21,215 nucleotides of DNA from the NCBI GenBank assembly GCA_031278075.1, contig JAITLE010000268.1, positions 1 through 21,215 of the forward strand, written 5' to 3'. A program made the translations under genes and the position numbers. The stretch comes from Bifidobacteriaceae bacterium (GTDB lineage: Bacteria > Actinomycetota > Actinomycetes > Actinomycetales > WQXJ01). Numbering within the stretch: the stretch's first letter is position 1; each line of letters begins with the position of its first letter. Below are positions 13,276 to 21,215 of this stretch, piece after piece. Under the pieces are notes generated by a model. That model saw nothing but the letters and a program-made list of their open reading frames with translations. It was not told where the DNA came from and did no database searches.

Positions 13276-15147
13276 ATGGGACGAGCAGTCGGAATCGACC
13301 TGGGCACCACCAACTCTGTGGTGGCGGCGCTTGAGGGCGGCGAACCCACGGTGATCGCGAACGCGGAAGGCCAACGGACCACGCCGTCGGTGGTGGCGTT
13401 CACCAAAGCCGGCGAAGTGCTGGTGGGCGAGGTCGCCAAGCGCCAGGCCGTCACCAACGTGGACCGGACCATCAGCTCGGTCAAGCGCCACATGGGCACC
13501 GACTGGAGCGTGACGATCGACGGCAAGAAGTACACCGCACAAGAGATCTCGGCCCGCGTGCTGGGCAAGCTGAAGACCGACGCCGAGGCCTACTTGGGCG
13601 AATCCGTCACCGACGCCGTCATCACAGTCCCCGCCTACTTCAACGACGCCCAACGCCAAGCCACCAAAGAGGCCGGCGAGATCGCGGGCCTCAAAGTGCT
13701 CCGCATCATCAACGAGCCCACCGCGGCGGCCCTCGCCTACGGCCTGGACAAGTCCACCTCCGACGAGTTGATCCTCGTCTTCGACCTGGGCGGCGGCACA
13801 TTCGACGTGTCCCTCCTCGAGGTCGGCAAGGAAGAAGACGGCTTCTCCACCATCCAGGTCAAGGCCACCAGCGGCGACAACAAGCTCGGCGGCGACGATT
13901 GGGACGCGAGGATCGTGGACTTCCTGGTCAACGAGGTCAAAAAGAGCTCCGGCGTGGACCTGGCCAAGGACAAGGTGGCCCTGCAACGCCTCAAGGAAGC
14001 CGCCGAACAAGCCAAGAAGGAACTGTCCACGGCCACCAGCACCACGATCTCCCTGCAATACGTCTCAATGAACGAGAACGGCCCCATCCACCTCGACACC
14101 AAGTTGACCAGGGCCCAGTTCGAGGAGATGACCAAGGATCTGCTCGCGCGCACCCGCGGCCCGTTCGAGGCCGTCATCCGCGACGCGGACATCAACGTCT
14201 CGCAGATCAATCACGTGATCCTGGTGGGCGGCTCGACCCGTATGCCCGCCGTCGCCGACATGGTCAAGTCCCTGACCGGCGGCAAAGAGCCGAACAAGGG
14301 CGTCAACCCGGACGAGGTGGTCGCGATCGGCGCCGCCCTGCAGGCCGGCGTCATCATCGGCGAACGCAAGGACGTCCTGTTGATCGACGTCACCCCCCTG
14401 TCGCTCGGCATCGAGACCAAGGGCGGCTTCATGACGAAGCTGATCGACCGCAACACGGCCATCCCGAACAAGCGCAGCGAGATCTTCTCCACCGCCGAAG
14501 ACAACCAGCCATCCGTGCTCATCCAGGTGTACCAGGGTGAACGCGAGTTCGCGCGCGACAACAAGGCGCTCGGCACGTTCGAGCTGACCGGGATCGCGCC
14601 AGCGCCGCGCGGCCTGCCGCAGATCGAAGTCACGTTCGACATCGACGCGAACGGGATTGTCCACGTCTCCGCGAAGGACCGCGGCACCGGCAAAGAGCAG
14701 TCGATGACGATCACCGGCGGCTCGGCGCTGCCGAAGGATGAGATCGACCGCATGGTCAAAGACGCCGAGACGCACGCCGCGGAGGACAAGAAGCGGCGCG
14801 CCGAAGGCGAGACCCGCAACAGCGCCGAACAGCTCGTCTATTACACCGAAGCGCTGGTCAAAGACCTGGGCGACAAGCTCCCGGATGATCTCAGGACCGA
14901 AGTCGCCGAGAAGATCGCGGACGTGCACACAGCCCTCGAAGGCGACGACGTGGACGCTGTGGCCCGGGCTCAGACCGCGCTCCAAGACAGCTCGCAGAAG
15001 ATCGGCCAGTTGGTTTACGCCAACCAGCCAGGGCCCGACGCCGACGGGTCGGCTCCCAGCGGCAGCTCAGCGCCCGGAGCGTCGGGAGCGACCGCCGCTG
15101 ACGACGACATCGTCGACGCCGAAGTGATCGACGAGGACCAGGTCTGA
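13276..15147 (+). CDS. dnaK: Chaperone Hsp70
   Basis: ATP-driven chaperone that binds unfolded polypeptides in the cytoplasm and serves as HspR co-repressor in actinobacteria. The 623 residues hold the ATPase domain with GIDLGTTNSVVA (phosphate loop 1), INEPTAAALAYGL (~144-156), FDLGGGTFDVSLLEV (169-183) and VGGSTRMP. The linker and substrate-binding domain follow with VLLIDVTPLSLGIETKGG. A lid and disordered Ser/Ala/Gly tail end in the usual acidic DAEVIDEDQV. The length is normal for an actinobacterial DnaK. The ATG is preceded by AAAGGAAG. It is the first gene of a four-gene operon, with grpE 4 nt downstream, controlled by the HAIR sites upstream. Confidence 0.99.
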   Translation: MGRAVGIDLGTTNSVVAALEGGEPTVIANAEGQRTTPSVVAFTKAGEVLVGEVAKRQAVTNVDRTISSVKRHMGTDWSVTIDGKKYTAQEISARVLGKLKTDAEAYLGESVTDAVITVPAYFNDAQRQATKEAGEIAGLKVLRIINEPTAAALAYGLDKSTSDELILVFDLGGGTFDVSLLEVGKEEDGFSTIQVKATSGDNKLGGDDWDARIVDFLVNEVKKSSGVDLAKDKVALQRLKEAAEQAKKELSTATSTTISLQYVSMNENGPIHLDTKLTRAQFEEMTKDLLARTRGPFEAVIRDADINVSQINHVILVGGSTRMPAVADMVKSLTGGKEPNKGVNPDEVVAIGAALQAGVIIGERKDVLLIDVTPLSLGIETKGGFMTKLIDRNTAIPNKRSEIFSTAEDNQPSVLIQVYQGEREFARDNKALGTFELTGIAPAPRGLPQIEVTFDIDANGIVHVSAKDRGTGKEQSMTITGGSALPKDEIDRMVKDAETHAAEDKKRRAEGETRNSAEQLVYYTEALVKDLGDKLPDDLRTEVAEKIADVHTALEGDDVDAVARAQTALQDSSQKIGQLVYANQPGPDADGSAPSGSSAPGASGATAADDDIVDAEVIDEDQV

Positions 15148-15151
15148 GATC

Positions 15152-15976
15152 ATGGCGGACGCGAAGGACAAGGGCGGCCGCCGCAAGAGCGCGGCCGCCG
15201 ACAAACCCCGCTCACGCGGGCCGGGGCATCCGGTCACCGAGGCGTCGCGGGACGCCCAAGAAGACCTGCGCGAGGGCCTCGACGATTTGGACGAGGATCT
15301 GGCGGTGGAGGGCACGCTCGGAGTGGACCCGGACGAGCTGACGGGCGAAGGCGGACTCGTGACCAACTCAGAGGGCCGGCCGGTCATCCGCGACAACCGC
15401 AAGGTCGACCCGGTCAGCGGCCGGGTGCGGATCAACCACGGCGCGGGCGAGCCCCCGGCGGCCGAAGCCGCGGAGACCGCGCCCACCCCCGGCACGGCCG
15501 AGGCCGCGGCCCGGGCCCTAGAGGACGAGGTGATCGCGGCCGCGGAGCTGATCTCCGCGCGGGAGGAGCTCGCGGTCCGCACCGAGGACTTGCGACGCCT
15601 CAGCGCTGACTACGCCAACTACCGCAAGCGGGTGGAACGCGACCGGGCGGTGGCCGGCGAGCAGGCGCGGGCCGAGCTGCTGACGGCGCTCATCCCAGTG
15701 CTGGACGACTTAGACGCCGCCCGCGGCGCGGGCGAGCTGACCGGCCCGTTCAAAGCTGTCGCTGAGAAACTCGAGGCGGCCCTCGGCCGCTTCGGCATGG
15801 AACGTTACGGCGCCGAAGGCGACGTGTTCGATCCGACCGTGCATGAGGCGCTGCTGCACCAAACCGACCCGGACTCGACCGAGCCGCGGATCTTCGTGGT
15901 GCTGCAGCCCGGCTACCGGATGGGCGAGAGGGTGCTGCGAGCCGCACGGGTCGGCGTCGCCGGCCAGGAGGGCTGA
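15152..15976 (+). CDS. grpE: Nucleotide exchange factor GrpE
   Basis: Releases ADP from DnaK. The 274 residues divide into a long charged N-terminal part (~115 aa, with an acidic DLREGLDDLDEDLAVEG stretch and RPVIRDNRKVDP), a helical dimer region from about residue 122 (EDEVIAAAELISAREELAVR, then LRRLSADYANYRKRVERDR), and the C-terminal beta domain. The GrpE signature is there: PTVHEALLHQTD and VVLQPGYRMGERVLRAARVGV. The N-terminal extension is much longer than in E. coli GrpE (197 aa), as is common in actinobacteria, and is probably disordered. It starts 4 nt after dnaK and ends 1 nt before dnaJ. Confidence 0.97.
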   Translation: MADAKDKGGRRKSAAADKPRSRGPGHPVTEASRDAQEDLREGLDDLDEDLAVEGTLGVDPDELTGEGGLVTNSEGRPVIRDNRKVDPVSGRVRINHGAGEPPAAEAAETAPTPGTAEAAARALEDEVIAAAELISAREELAVRTEDLRRLSADYANYRKRVERDRAVAGEQARAELLTALIPVLDDLDAARGAGELTGPFKAVAEKLEAALGRFGMERYGAEGDVFDPTVHEALLHQTDPDSTEPRIFVVLQPGYRMGERVLRAARVGVAGQEG

Positions 15977-15977
15977 T

Positions 15978-16982
15978 ATGGCAGGCCACGACTGGCTCGA
16001 GAAGGACTTCTACAAGACGCTGGGAGTCCCGAAGGACGCCGACGCGACGGCCATCAAGAAGGCGTATCGGGGCCTGGCCCGCAAGCTGCATCCCGACGCG
16101 AATCCGACCGATCCGACAGCTGAGGAGCGGTTCAAGGAGGTCAGCGAGGCATATTCGGTGCTTTCCGACACGGAACAGCGTCAACAGTACGACTCGATCC
16201 GCGCGATGGCCGGCGGCGGGGCGCGCTTCGCCGCCGGCGCGGGCGGTGCGGGCGCGTTCGAGGACCTGTTCTCTGGGATGTTCCCCGGAGGCGGTTCGCG
16301 CGTCCGGTTCGCGCCAGGGGGAGGCGGCATGGGCGGCATCAACCTGGAGGATCTGTTGGGTTCCTTCAGCGGCGGCGGGACCGGATTCGGTTCCGGGGGC
16401 CGCGGCGGGGGCGGGTTCGCCCCGTCCGGGCCCACTCCCGGCGCGGACATCAGGGCCTCGGTCACCCTGCCGTTCAGGCAAGCCGCGGCCGGTTCCACCC
16501 AGGTGTTGACCGTGGACGGCCGGTCCATGACGGTGCGCATCCCCGCCGGCGTCCACGACGGCCAAAGGATCAAGCTAGCGGGCAAGGGCCATCCGTCCCC
16601 GAATGGCGGTCCGCCCGGCGATCTCATCGTCGCCGTCACCGTCCCGCCGCACCCGGTGTTCAGCCTGGACGGGAACAACCTGCGTGTCACGGCGCCGGTG
16701 ACGTTCGCGGAGGCGGCGCTCGGCGCGCGCATCGACGTGCCCACGCTGGACGGCGGCTCGGTCGCGCTGAAGGTGCCGGGCGGCACGCCCGCCGGACGAG
16801 TGTTGCGGGTCAAGGGCAAAGGCATCAAGACCGCGAAGGGCACGGGCGATCTGTTGGTCACCGTGAACGTCGCGGTGCCGCAGCGGGTCAGCGGGAAGGT
16901 CAAGGAGGCGTTGGAAGCTCTCCGCGACGCCACCCACGAGGACGATCCGCGTGCCGAGTTGCATCGTTTGGCGGCGTCGTGA
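15978..16982 (+). CDS. dnaJ: J-domain co-chaperone DnaJ without zinc finger
   Basis: Stimulates DnaK ATPase and delivers substrates. The 334 residues contain a J domain (residues ~10-72: DFYKTLGVPKDADATAIKKA, then KLHPDANP with the catalytic HPD, and EAYSVLSD). A Gly/Phe-rich linker follows (~75-150, FEDLFSGMFPGGG, INLEDLLGSFSGGG), then the two C-terminal beta domains (PGADIRASVTLPF, IPAGVHDGQRIKLAGKG, PGDLIVAV, KVPGGTPAGRVLRVKGKGI). There is no cysteine anywhere, so the four CxxCxGxG repeats of classical DnaJ are absent; this is type II (CbpA-like) architecture. The start is set by AGGAGGG (15966-15972), 5 nt before the ATG and 1 nt after the grpE stop; the open frame extends further upstream inside grpE. 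Confidence 0.95.
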   Translation: MAGHDWLEKDFYKTLGVPKDADATAIKKAYRGLARKLHPDANPTDPTAEERFKEVSEAYSVLSDTEQRQQYDSIRAMAGGGARFAAGAGGAGAFEDLFSGMFPGGGSRVRFAPGGGGMGGINLEDLLGSFSGGGTGFGSGGRGGGGFAPSGPTPGADIRASVTLPFRQAAAGSTQVLTVDGRSMTVRIPAGVHDGQRIKLAGKGHPSPNGGPPGDLIVAVTVPPHPVFSLDGNNLRVTAPVTFAEAALGARIDVPTLDGGSVALKVPGGTPAGRVLRVKGKGIKTAKGTGDLLVTVNVAVPQRVSGKVKEALEALRDATHEDDPRAELHRLAAS

Positions 16983-16996
16983 TCATGACCCAGCGT

Positions 16997-17146
16997 ACGA
17001 TGCCGCTCAGACCGCTCGGGGCGCACGCCACGCCGGGCGGGTCCCCGGGCGCGGCGCGGGTCAGCGCGGCGTGCGTGACCGAGCGCACGATGCCGCTCAG
17101 ACCGTTCGGGGCGCACGCCACGCCGGGCGGGTCCCCGGGCGCGGCG
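16997..17146. repeat. 60-bp direct repeat in two copies, 90-bp period, before hspR
   Basis: Copies at 16997-17056 and 17087-17146 are identical except one base (17015 C, 17105 T). Similarity extends five bases to the left with one further change. The offset is exactly 90 bp, i.e. 30 codons, so every reading frame repeats too. A plus-strand frame from ATG 16985 to 17173 (62 codons) contains MPLRPLGAHATPGGSP and MPLRPFGAHATPGGSP. That frame overlaps the start of hspR and lacks a recognisable domain, so it is not called as a gene. The unit carries GTCCCCGGGC and could form secondary structure. Confidence 0.85.
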
Positions 17147-17162
17147 AGGGGCGGTCGGCATC

Positions 17163-17597
17163 GTGCGCTTTGAAGCGACGGGGACGGCGCCTGAGGACGT
17201 GCCCGTCTACACCGTGACGATGGCGGCGCGTCTGGCGGGGATGCACCCGCAGACGCTGCGGCAATACGACCGTCTGGGGCTGGTGGTGCCGCGGCGCACC
17301 GCGGGACGGGGGCGGCGCTATTCGGCGCGTGACCTGGCGGATCTGCGCGAGGTGCAGCGGATGAGTTCCGAAGAAGGCGTGAACCTCGCAGGGATCGCCC
17401 GGATCTTGTCGCTGCGACAGCAGGTCCGGGCGCTGCGCCGCGAAGTCGAGGAGTTGCGCGCGGCTGCGCAAACCGGTGGGCGCGTGTTCGCGGTGGCGGC
17501 GAGCGGCGACGCTGTGGCGATCGCGCCCGGGCAACGGCCGAGCCGGCCCCGGCCGCTGGTTGAACAGGCGCGCGCTGTTGTGCTGTGGCGCGGTTGA
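17163..17597 (+). CDS. hspR: MerR-family heat-shock repressor HspR
   Basis: Represses the dnaK operon by binding HAIR sites, with DnaK as co-repressor. The 144 residues begin with a short tail (RFEATGTAPEDVPVYT), then the MerR winged helix-turn-helix. This contains MAARLAGMHPQTLRQYDRLG, the HspR hallmark, followed by LVVPRRTAGRGRRYSARDLADL. A helical segment follows (SSEEGVNLAGIARILSLRQQ, VRALRREVEELRAA), probably a coiled coil for dimerisation. The last ~50 residues are variable and Ala/Arg/Pro-rich. The GTG start is the furthest upstream with a purine run (GAGGGGCGG) before it. It is separated from dnaJ by 180 bases holding the direct repeat, so it may be read from the operon promoter or from its own. 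Confidence 0.93.
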   Translation: MRFEATGTAPEDVPVYTVTMAARLAGMHPQTLRQYDRLGLVVPRRTAGRGRRYSARDLADLREVQRMSSEEGVNLAGIARILSLRQQVRALRREVEELRAAAQTGGRVFAVAASGDAVAIAPGQRPSRPRPLVEQARAVVLWRG

Positions 17598-17672
17598 CGG
17601 CGCGGCCGCGGGCGCCGCGCTGCGCCGGGTGGACGGCTGGCGCGGCGGCCGGAATCGCGCGCGGCTGTGCTC

Positions 17673-17678
17673 GATAAT
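17673..17678 (+). promoter_or_regulatory. Possible -10 of a leaderless helicase transcript
   Basis: GATAAT sits 6 nt before GTG 17685, where translation could start at the first base of the mRNA. No Shine-Dalgarno sequence is seen before either candidate GTG (17667 or 17685). The geometry matches that at nagA. Confidence 0.35.
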
Positions 17679-17684
17679 GGCTCG

Positions 17685-20600
17685 GTGGACCTGACCGGCT
17701 ACCGGCCATCGCTCGCGGCCGACGTGCAGCGCTTGGTTTATCCGGCGACTTACGCCCGGGGGGCGGAGTATGCGAGCCAAGGTCGGGTGATCGAGGCGAG
17801 CGTCACCTGGCACGCGCACATCCAGGCCTTGACGGGCCGGGTCTCGGGCCAGGCGGACCACCCTTATCACTGCTACGCGCAGATCGGGCGGAAGGCGGAG
17901 ACACGGCACGGCCTGGTGCTGTCGACCCATTGTTCTTGTCCGGCGCGCCGCAACTGCAAGCACGTGGTGGCGCTGATCCTGGTGGCGAACCGGCTGTGGA
18001 CGGCGGGCGCGACGGCGCCCGAGGGGGCGGTGGGGACGGCGCGGCTCGACGCGGCCGTCCAAGCGGCCCGGCGGATTGTCGTGACTGACGAGCTGGTACC
18101 GGTCGGGCTGCAATTCGGCTACGCGGCTGCAAATGGTCTGGGCTCGATCCGCGTCGAGATGCGAGCGGTGCGGGCGGGGGCGCGCTCGTGGGTGGATTGT
18201 CCTGAACTGCGCCCGTCGGGGAACCACCATGAGCCGATCCCCTGGGTGACGACGGCGCAGCGCTTATGGTTCGCGAGCTTGTGGGAGACCACTGCGGCCT
18301 GCGGGTCGGAGACGCGCTGGGTCGACGTGTCGCGTGTGCGCTCCGACTACTTTTGGACGTTGTTGCGGGAAGCGGCCGATGTCGGGGTGGCGTTGCTGGG
18401 ACGCCGGGACGGCGACACAGTCGAGGTGGTCGACCTGATCGAGTTGGTGGCGGATGTCCGCGCCGTCGGCGATGACCTGAGGGTGACCACGGCGGCCCGG
18501 GTTGGTGGCGCCGACGGGCGCTTGGAGACGTCCGGTTGGGCGTTTCCGGTGGGCCGGACTGGTTGGGCGGTCGGCGACGATTCGGCTGGGCGCGACACGA
18601 TCCGGCTGGGACCTGGCGGGGGTCTGCCGCGCGAGGTCGCAGAGTTGCTTGAGCGCGCGCTGCCGACCACGATCCCGCAGGCTGGGGCCGCTCGCTTCTG
18701 GTCCCGGCTCTACCCCGGCCTGGCGAGTCTGTTCCCGGTCGTCAGTTCGGATGGCTCCGTGGAATTGCCGAGCTTGCCGACGCCGCAGCTGGTGGGGACG
18801 GTGACGCCGACGGGCTGCCTCAGCGCGCGGCTGGAATGGCGGTGGCGGTACTCCTCGGCCGGCGAGGTGCTCGAGTTCGAGCCCGGAGACGGTGGCGGTG
18901 GCGCTGCTGGCGCTGGTGGCGCTGGTGGCGCTGGTGGCGCCGCTGACGCTGGTGGCGCTGGTGGCGCTGGTGACGCGGGGTGTATTGCTGGCGCTGGCGG
19001 TGCTGGTGGTTCTGCTGGCGCTGGTGGTTGTGCTGGCGCTGGTGCTTCGGGGGCGGGGGCACGGGATTCGCGGCGTTCCCCATGGCCGGCGGCGCCTCAC
19101 AGCGGGGACGCGATGGCGTTGGTGCGTTCGGCCGAGGCCGAACGCCGGATCATTCGGCAAGTCAATGCTGTGGGGCTGGCCACTCGGACGTTCATCGACG
19201 CTCGGGAGCGGCCCCACGAGATGTCCGGGTTGATGTTGGGACGCTTCGTGCTGGCGGCCTTGCCCGCGCTGCGGGCGATCGAGGGCGTTGTGATCACCGG
19301 GACCGTGCCGGACATGCCCGAGATCCGCGACGTGCCGCAAATTCGCCTGGTGGCGGCGCCCGCGGATGCCGGCGACTGGTTCGACTTGACCGGGGTGGTC
19401 CAGGTTGGCCCGAAGGAGGTCGGATTCAAGGACTTGTTCGCGGCGCTCGCCACCGGCGAGACCCACCTGATGATGGCCGACGGAGCGCTGATACCGCTGG
19501 ATCAGCCGGTTTTCCAGCGGCTCGCGGAGCTGATCGCGGAGGCCAGGGCGCTGTCCGACAAGCCCGGCGAGGCGCGGATCTCGCGCCACAACGCGTCCCT
19601 TTGGGGAGATCTGGAAGAGGTCAGCGCCGGGCGGCTCGAGGGAGCGACGGCGTGGCGCGAGCGCCTCGCCCGCCTGAGGGAGCTGGCCGCTGGCGACCAG
19701 ATGCCGCGTCCGGAGCCGCTGCCCAGCGGCTTGACGGCCACACTGCGTCCCTACCAACGGGCGGGTTACGACTGGTTGATGTTCGTTTGGCGGCACGGAC
19801 TGGGCGGGGTGCTCGCCGACGACATGGGACTCGGCAAGACCCTGCAAACGTTGGCCATGGTGGCACGGGCGCGCGGGGAGGCGCCGCCCGGCGGGCCGCC
19901 GTTCCTGGTCGTGGCGCCGTCTTCGGTCACTTCGGGTTGGATCGAGGAGGCGGCGCGGTTTCTGCCAGGCCTCAAGGTGGCCTCGGCCCAGGCGACACGG
20001 GGGCGCGACGGCATCGCGATGGAGGATCTCCGGCGCGGAGTGGATCTCGTGGTGACCTCGTATGCGGTGTTCCGTTTGGACAACGCGGCGTTCGCGGGGC
20101 TCGAGTGGGCGGGATTGATCCTGGACGAGGCGCAGTTCGCGAAGAACTTCGCCTCAAAGGCCAACCGGAACGCTCGGGCGATCCGGGCGCCCTTCAAATT
20201 AGCGGTCACCGGCACACCGCTGGAGAACTCGCTAGATGATCTCTGGGCGATCTTCGCGATGGTGGCGCCTGGGCTGTTGGGCAATCGCCAGCAATTCAAG
20301 AAGCAGTACGCCGGCCCGATCGGCGCCGGCGGCGAGGCGGGCGGAGCCGCGCTGGCGCGGCTGCGGCGCCGGGTCAAGCCCCTGCTGATGCGACGAGCCA
20401 AGAGCGTGGTCGCGCCGGAGCTGCCCGAGCGGCAAGAGGTTGTGTTTCACGTGAAACTAGCCCCAAAGCACAGGCGGCTGTATGAGACCCACCTCCAACG
20501 GGAACGATCCCGCATGCTTGGGCTGCTGGAGGACTATCCGGCCAACCGGATCGCGATCTTCCGCGCGCTGACCACGCTGCGGCGAGCGGCACTCGACATC

Positions 20601-21137
20601 GGCCTGGTGGATCCTCAAGCCGAATCTGTTCCGTCCTCGAAGCTGGACGTGTTGGAAGACCAGCTCCTCCAGGTGATCGGCGCGGGACACAGGGCTTTGG
20701 TTTTCTCCCAGTTCACCAGCTACTTGGCTAAGGTCAGAGAAAGGCTGGACCGGGCGAGCGTCGCCTACTCCTACCTCGACGGTTCCACGACCGACCGCGC
20801 GCGAGTCATCGCCGGCTTCAAGTCCGGCGAAACGCCCGTGTTCCTGGTGTCACTCAAAGCGGGCGGGTTCGGTCTGAATCTGACCGAGGCGGACTACGTC
20901 TATCTGTTGGACCCTTGGTGGAACCCGGCCACCGAGAACCAGGCCGTCGACCGCGCCCACCGGATCGGGCAGGACCGGCCCGTCATGGTGGTGCGCCTGG
21001 TCGCGGAGGAGACGATCGAGGACAAGGTGATGGCTCTGAAGGAGCGCAAGCAGGCGCTGTTCCATTCCGTGTTGGACGAGGAAGGAGTCTTCGGCGAGAG
21101 CCTCACCGCCCAAGACGTGCGCGCGCTGGTCGAATAG
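17685..21137 (+). CDS. SWIM zinc-finger SNF2-family helicase
   Basis: Large DNA-dependent ATPase of the bacterial SNF2/HepA-like group (1150 aa from GTG 17685; GTG 17667 adds six). The N-terminus carries a SWIM zinc finger, CSCPARRNCKH (Cys83, Cys85, Cys92, His94 by this start). A long region without clear motifs follows, with a Gly/Ala-rich insert near residues 402-455. The C-terminal half is the motor: LADDMGLGKTLQT (Walker A Lys718), LILDEAQFAKN (Walker B Asp814), VTGTPLENSLDDLWAIF (motif III), LVFSQFTSYL (motif IV), VSLKAGGFGLNLTEADYV (motif V) and AVDRAHRIGQ (motif VI, ~1087). All catalytic motifs are intact. The physiological role of these proteins in actinobacteria is not settled; chromatin or transcription-complex remodelling and DNA repair have been proposed for relatives. 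It follows hspR by 87 bases. Confidence 0.9.
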   Translation: MDLTGYRPSLAADVQRLVYPATYARGAEYASQGRVIEASVTWHAHIQALTGRVSGQADHPYHCYAQIGRKAETRHGLVLSTHCSCPARRNCKHVVALILVANRLWTAGATAPEGAVGTARLDAAVQAARRIVVTDELVPVGLQFGYAAANGLGSIRVEMRAVRAGARSWVDCPELRPSGNHHEPIPWVTTAQRLWFASLWETTAACGSETRWVDVSRVRSDYFWTLLREAADVGVALLGRRDGDTVEVVDLIELVADVRAVGDDLRVTTAARVGGADGRLETSGWAFPVGRTGWAVGDDSAGRDTIRLGPGGGLPREVAELLERALPTTIPQAGAARFWSRLYPGLASLFPVVSSDGSVELPSLPTPQLVGTVTPTGCLSARLEWRWRYSSAGEVLEFEPGDGGGGAAGAGGAGGAGGAADAGGAGGAGDAGCIAGAGGAGGSAGAGGCAGAGASGAGARDSRRSPWPAAPHSGDAMALVRSAEAERRIIRQVNAVGLATRTFIDARERPHEMSGLMLGRFVLAALPALRAIEGVVITGTVPDMPEIRDVPQIRLVAAPADAGDWFDLTGVVQVGPKEVGFKDLFAALATGETHLMMADGALIPLDQPVFQRLAELIAEARALSDKPGEARISRHNASLWGDLEEVSAGRLEGATAWRERLARLRELAAGDQMPRPEPLPSGLTATLRPYQRAGYDWLMFVWRHGLGGVLADDMGLGKTLQTLAMVARARGEAPPGGPPFLVVAPSSVTSGWIEEAARFLPGLKVASAQATRGRDGIAMEDLRRGVDLVVTSYAVFRLDNAAFAGLEWAGLILDEAQFAKNFASKANRNARAIRAPFKLAVTGTPLENSLDDLWAIFAMVAPGLLGNRQQFKKQYAGPIGAGGEAGGAALARLRRRVKPLLMRRAKSVVAPELPERQEVVFHVKLAPKHRRLYETHLQRERSRMLGLLEDYPANRIAIFRALTTLRRAALDIGLVDPQAESVPSSKLDVLEDQLLQVIGAGHRALVFSQFTSYLAKVRERLDRASVAYSYLDGSTTDRARVIAGFKSGETPVFLVSLKAGGFGLNLTEADYVYLLDPWWNPATENQAVDRAHRIGQDRPVMVVRLVAEETIEDKVMALKERKQALFHSVLDEEGVFGESLTAQDVRALVE
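18890..19050 (+). repeat. GGTGGCGCT-type microsatellite encoding a Gly/Ala insert
   Basis: About 160 bases built from GCTGGTGGC and GCTGGCGCT units, partly perfect (four near-identical 9-mers at 18911-18950). They encode AGGAGGAGGAADAGGAGGAG-like sequence within the helicase. The surrounding protein is ordinary, so the insert looks like a slippage-prone hypervariable linker. A few Cys, Ile and Arg codons interrupt it toward the 3' end. Confidence 0.8.
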
Positions 21138-21143
21138 TGGCCG

Positions 21144-21161
21144 GCCGGCGCAAGCGCCGGC
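21144..21161 (+). terminator. Possible terminator hairpin after the helicase gene
   Basis: GCCGGCG and CGCCGGC pair over 7 bp around a CAAG loop, starting 7 nt after the helicase stop. There is no T-run. The remaining bases to the window end carry no gene but hold a 12-bp direct repeat (CGTGGTGGCGTG at 21161 and 21204), the second copy ending at the window edge. Confidence 0.45.
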
Positions 21162-21215
21162 GTGGTGGCGTGGCGCGGCGGCCGCATGGGGACGGCGTGC
21201 GGACGTGGTGGCGTG

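Noticed and set aside
12856..14058. 400-codon open frame on the minus strand opposite dnaK and its upstream region
   Set aside because: It is the shadow of the dnaK codon bias in GC-rich DNA; the plus strand encodes a full, motif-complete Hsp70, and the shadow has no recognisable domain.
18900..19030. Several copies of GCTGGTGG, the E. coli Chi sequence
   Set aside because: They arise from the Gly/Ala codon repeat, and actinobacteria are not known to use this octamer as their recombination hotspot.
18264..19847. 527-codon open frame on the minus strand inside the helicase gene
   Set aside because: Arg/Pro/Gln-rich, contains antisense of the Gly/Ala repeat as Ser/Thr runs, and has no domain or ribosome-binding site.

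Overview
The window is high-GC DNA (roughly two-thirds G+C by eye) from an actinobacterium. Three things point there: a dnaK-grpE-dnaJ-hspR operon preceded by two HAIR-type (HspR-associated inverted repeat) operators; several GTG starts, two of which look leaderless; and DnaK, GrpE and HspR sequences of actinobacterial character. A pyruvate/2-oxoacid:ferredoxin oxidoreductase operon suggests an anaerobic or facultatively anaerobic lifestyle. The dnaK-operon DnaJ has no zinc finger, which fits the Micrococcales/Actinomycetales/Bifidobacteriales side of the phylum, but I cannot name a genus.

Layout, left to right. (1) 1-618: 3' end of an RND (HAE1/AcrB-like) efflux permease, cut by the window edge. 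(2) 695-1993, minus: purA, convergent with the permease. (3) 2183-3763, plus: a long nagA, divergent from purA, with a short palindrome between them. (4) 3784-8311, minus: a tightly coupled operon porG-porA-porB followed by a GltD-like FAD/NAD(P) oxidoreductase fused to a PorD-like ferredoxin domain. The overlaps and gaps (8 nt overlap, 1 nt gap, 4 nt overlap) imply one transcript and one complex that oxidises a 2-oxoacid and could pass electrons to ferredoxin or NAD(P). (5) 8542-11245, minus: three exported proteins. They are a seven-repeat beta-propeller lipoprotein, a small lipoprotein, and a small secreted protein resembling an orphan S1-protease propeptide. (6) 11750-12709, plus: a ribokinase-family sugar kinase after a 504-base gap. 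(7) 13276-17597, plus: dnaK, grpE, zinc-finger-less dnaJ, and hspR. HspR should repress this operon through the two HAIR sites upstream of dnaK. A 60-bp direct repeat with an exact 90-bp period lies between dnaJ and hspR. (8) 17685-21137, plus: a SWIM/SNF2 helicase with a glycine/alanine low-complexity insert.

Most genes are ordinary housekeeping or accessory actinobacterial genes. The stretches most worth a second look are the por operon with its fused electron-transfer subunit and upstream palindrome, the cluster of exported proteins of unknown role (8542-11245), the duplicated element before hspR, and the low-complexity insert in the helicase. I saw no tRNA, rRNA, CRISPR array, insertion sequence or prophage. 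I did not find a clearly new defence or mobile system.
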